Assembly (NCBI GenBank): GCA_022353185.1
Contig: JAKRWB010000269.1
Coordinates: 1 to 14,549, forward strand
Source of the DNA: ANME-2 cluster archaeon
GTDB taxonomy: Archaea > Halobacteriota > Methanosarcinia > Methanosarcinales > Methanocomedenaceae
Direction of reading: 5' to 3'
DNA: 14,549 bases
This document shows, piece after piece, positions 13,833 through 14,549 of the stretch. Each line of letters starts with the position of its first letter. The first letter of the stretch is position 1. Both the position numbers and the translations under genes were made by a program. Under the pieces are notes generated by a model that searched no databases, was not told the DNA's origin, and saw nothing but the letters and a program-made list of their open reading frames with translations.

Positions 13833-14279
13833 TTAAATAAGTAATTTTCCCTGAGTTGTAACTTCATTTTTTTCCAGTATCAACCTGATGATGGCACCGC
13901 TGCTGCAAGTAGTACAAGGCTCATGTTTTGTTACGCGGACCACTTTTGCATGTATTCCTCTGGACGTTAGTTCCTTTTTAAGGTCATCTTCACTGAAGTG
14001 CTGGTCGTGTCCCAGCACGATGATATCTGGCTGGATATCCATCAAAGGCTTGAACATATCCTGCTCGTCACCTAATACAGCATGGTCTACCACTTTCAAT
14101 GCCTGCAACATGGCAAGTCTATGCTTTTCAGGAAGCAGTGGTTTGGGTTTATGTTTTACCATTGCGCTACATGCCACTATTACCCACAGTTCATCGCCCA
14201 GTTTTTTTGCTTCTTCCAGATACAACAGATGTCCTGGATGAAGTATATCAAACGTCCCGGTTGCCAGAACCCTCACCAA
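13833..14279 (-). CDS. ribL: FAD synthetase, archaeal RibL type (cytidylyltransferase fold)
   Basis: About 148 residues. RibL adenylylates FMN to FAD using ATP. The nucleotidyltransferase motif ATGTFDILHPGHLLYLEEAK (6-25) has the HxGH pair His14/His17; further motifs are KHKPKPLLPEKHRL and the PDIIVLGHDQHF segment. The C-terminal EPCTTCSSGAIIRLI with two close cysteines is characteristic of archaeal RibL, which depends on them, and argues against glycerol-3-phosphate cytidylyltransferase, the main alternative. Two adjacent starts are possible, TTG at 14279 and GTG at 14276; AGGTGAT lies 5 or 8 bases upstream. I keep the longer one, which aligns with MxRVLATGTFD-type starts. Stop is TAA. It probably shares a transcript with the S-layer-domain gene downstream. 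Confidence 0.88.
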   Translation of the reverse strand: MVRVLATGTFDILHPGHLLYLEEAKKLGDELWVIVACSAMVKHKPKPLLPEKHRLAMLQALKVVDHAVLGDEQDMFKPLMDIQPDIIVLGHDQHFSEDDLKKELTSRGIHAKVVRVTKHEPCTTCSSGAIIRLILEKNEVTTQGKLLI

Positions 14280-14309
14280 TTAATATCACCTACATGTAAA
14301 TTCTGCTGC

Positions 14310-14320
14310 TTTATTATAAG
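14310..14320 (-). promoter_or_regulatory. TATA-like box of ribL
   Basis: The minus strand reads CTTATAATAAA; transcription would start about 25 bases downstream, near 14288, placing the AGGTGAT ribosome site in a very short leader. Confidence 0.4.
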
Positions 14321-14370
14321 GATTCCGAAGTTAAAGTTGTATATTAATAAAATGCTTATGCTGTTAGTTC

Positions 14371-14549
14371 CTAAAACTTAATGGTGCGACAATTAAGGCA
14401 AGCAGATAATAGCCGATCAAACATTTGTGAATCCCAGAATCTACGATTGAACCTGTAGCAGAATTCAGAAAGATAGCGGCTGAGGTGTTTCGAACTTACT
14501 CCATGGTAAGTACCTCGAATGTTACCTTTTATATTTGATATCAAGATAT
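14371..14549 (-). CDS. IS1595-family (ISXO2-like) transposase, C-terminal part, running off the window
   Basis: The minus-strand frame enters at the right edge and ends at TAG (14371-14373); 58 residues are visible. It reads ISNIKGNIRGTYHGVSSKHL and then SRYLSEFCYRFNRRFWDSQM, matching the end of the ISXO2-like DDE domain, where GTYHGVS-x-KHL and EF-x-x-RFNRR are hallmark motifs. The final acidic residue of the catalytic set would lie in this YLSEF-x-YRFNRR region. The rest of the gene is outside the window, so I cannot tell whether the element is intact. Its terminal repeat should lie between 14280 and 14370 but I could not identify it without the other end. Confidence 0.85.
   Translation of the reverse strand, partial: ILISNIKGNIRGTYHGVSSKHLSRYLSEFCYRFNRRFWDSQMFDRLLSACLNCRTIKF

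Overview
The window looks like a chromosome segment of a methanogen-lineage archaeon, most likely in or near the Methanosarcinales (a methanogen, or a related methane oxidiser such as an ANME-2 type). The reasons are an archaeal PurP-type purine enzyme, an archaeal RibL-type FAD synthetase, the DUF2098 and DUF2117 proteins that I associate with methanogens, an S-layer-type exported protein, a tRNA without encoded CCA, A/T-rich TATA-like promoters, and good Shine-Dalgarno sites before several starts. The exact lineage is inference.

Left edge to about 2.8 kb is an A/T-rich mobile replicon relic. It holds the tail of an unknown gene, a convergent intergenic region with four copies of AAGTGTCAA/TTGACACTT beside a roughly 93% A/T block (a candidate replication origin), a D5/P4-type SF3 replicative helicase on the minus strand, and a 50-residue ribbon-helix-helix (CopG-type) regulator with tandem repeats in its promoter. 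Nested inverted repeats lie between regulator and helicase. This reads as origin, helicase and copy-control module of an integrated plasmid or virus.

From about 2.8 to 9.85 kb is a more G/C-rich housekeeping block, mostly on the minus strand: purP followed by an e-MtaB-type tRNA methylthiotransferase, a plus-strand tRNA-Gly(CCC), and a three-gene run ppdK, DUF2098, DUF2117. A 16-bp perfect inverted repeat brackets ppdK. A strong hairpin and a short HicB-like relic lie between the tRNA and DUF2117.

From 9.85 to 10.88 kb is a gene-poor kilobase: a truncated Lrp/AsnC effector-domain ORF, a 68-nt interspersed palindromic element, and a double-stem structure with a GTAA-capped hairpin and nine Ts (candidate ncRNA or terminator). 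From 10.88 to 12.58 kb is A/T-rich surface-polysaccharide material: an intact flippase-like membrane protein coupled to a broken polysaccharide pyruvyl transferase, then a degraded, probably transposase-derived reading frame with an in-frame TAG.

From 12.6 kb to the end, on the minus strand, lie ribL and an S-layer-domain membrane-anchored protein, then the C-terminus of an IS1595-family (ISXO2-like) transposase that runs off the window. Overall, a conserved core is flanked on both sides by mobile DNA in decay.
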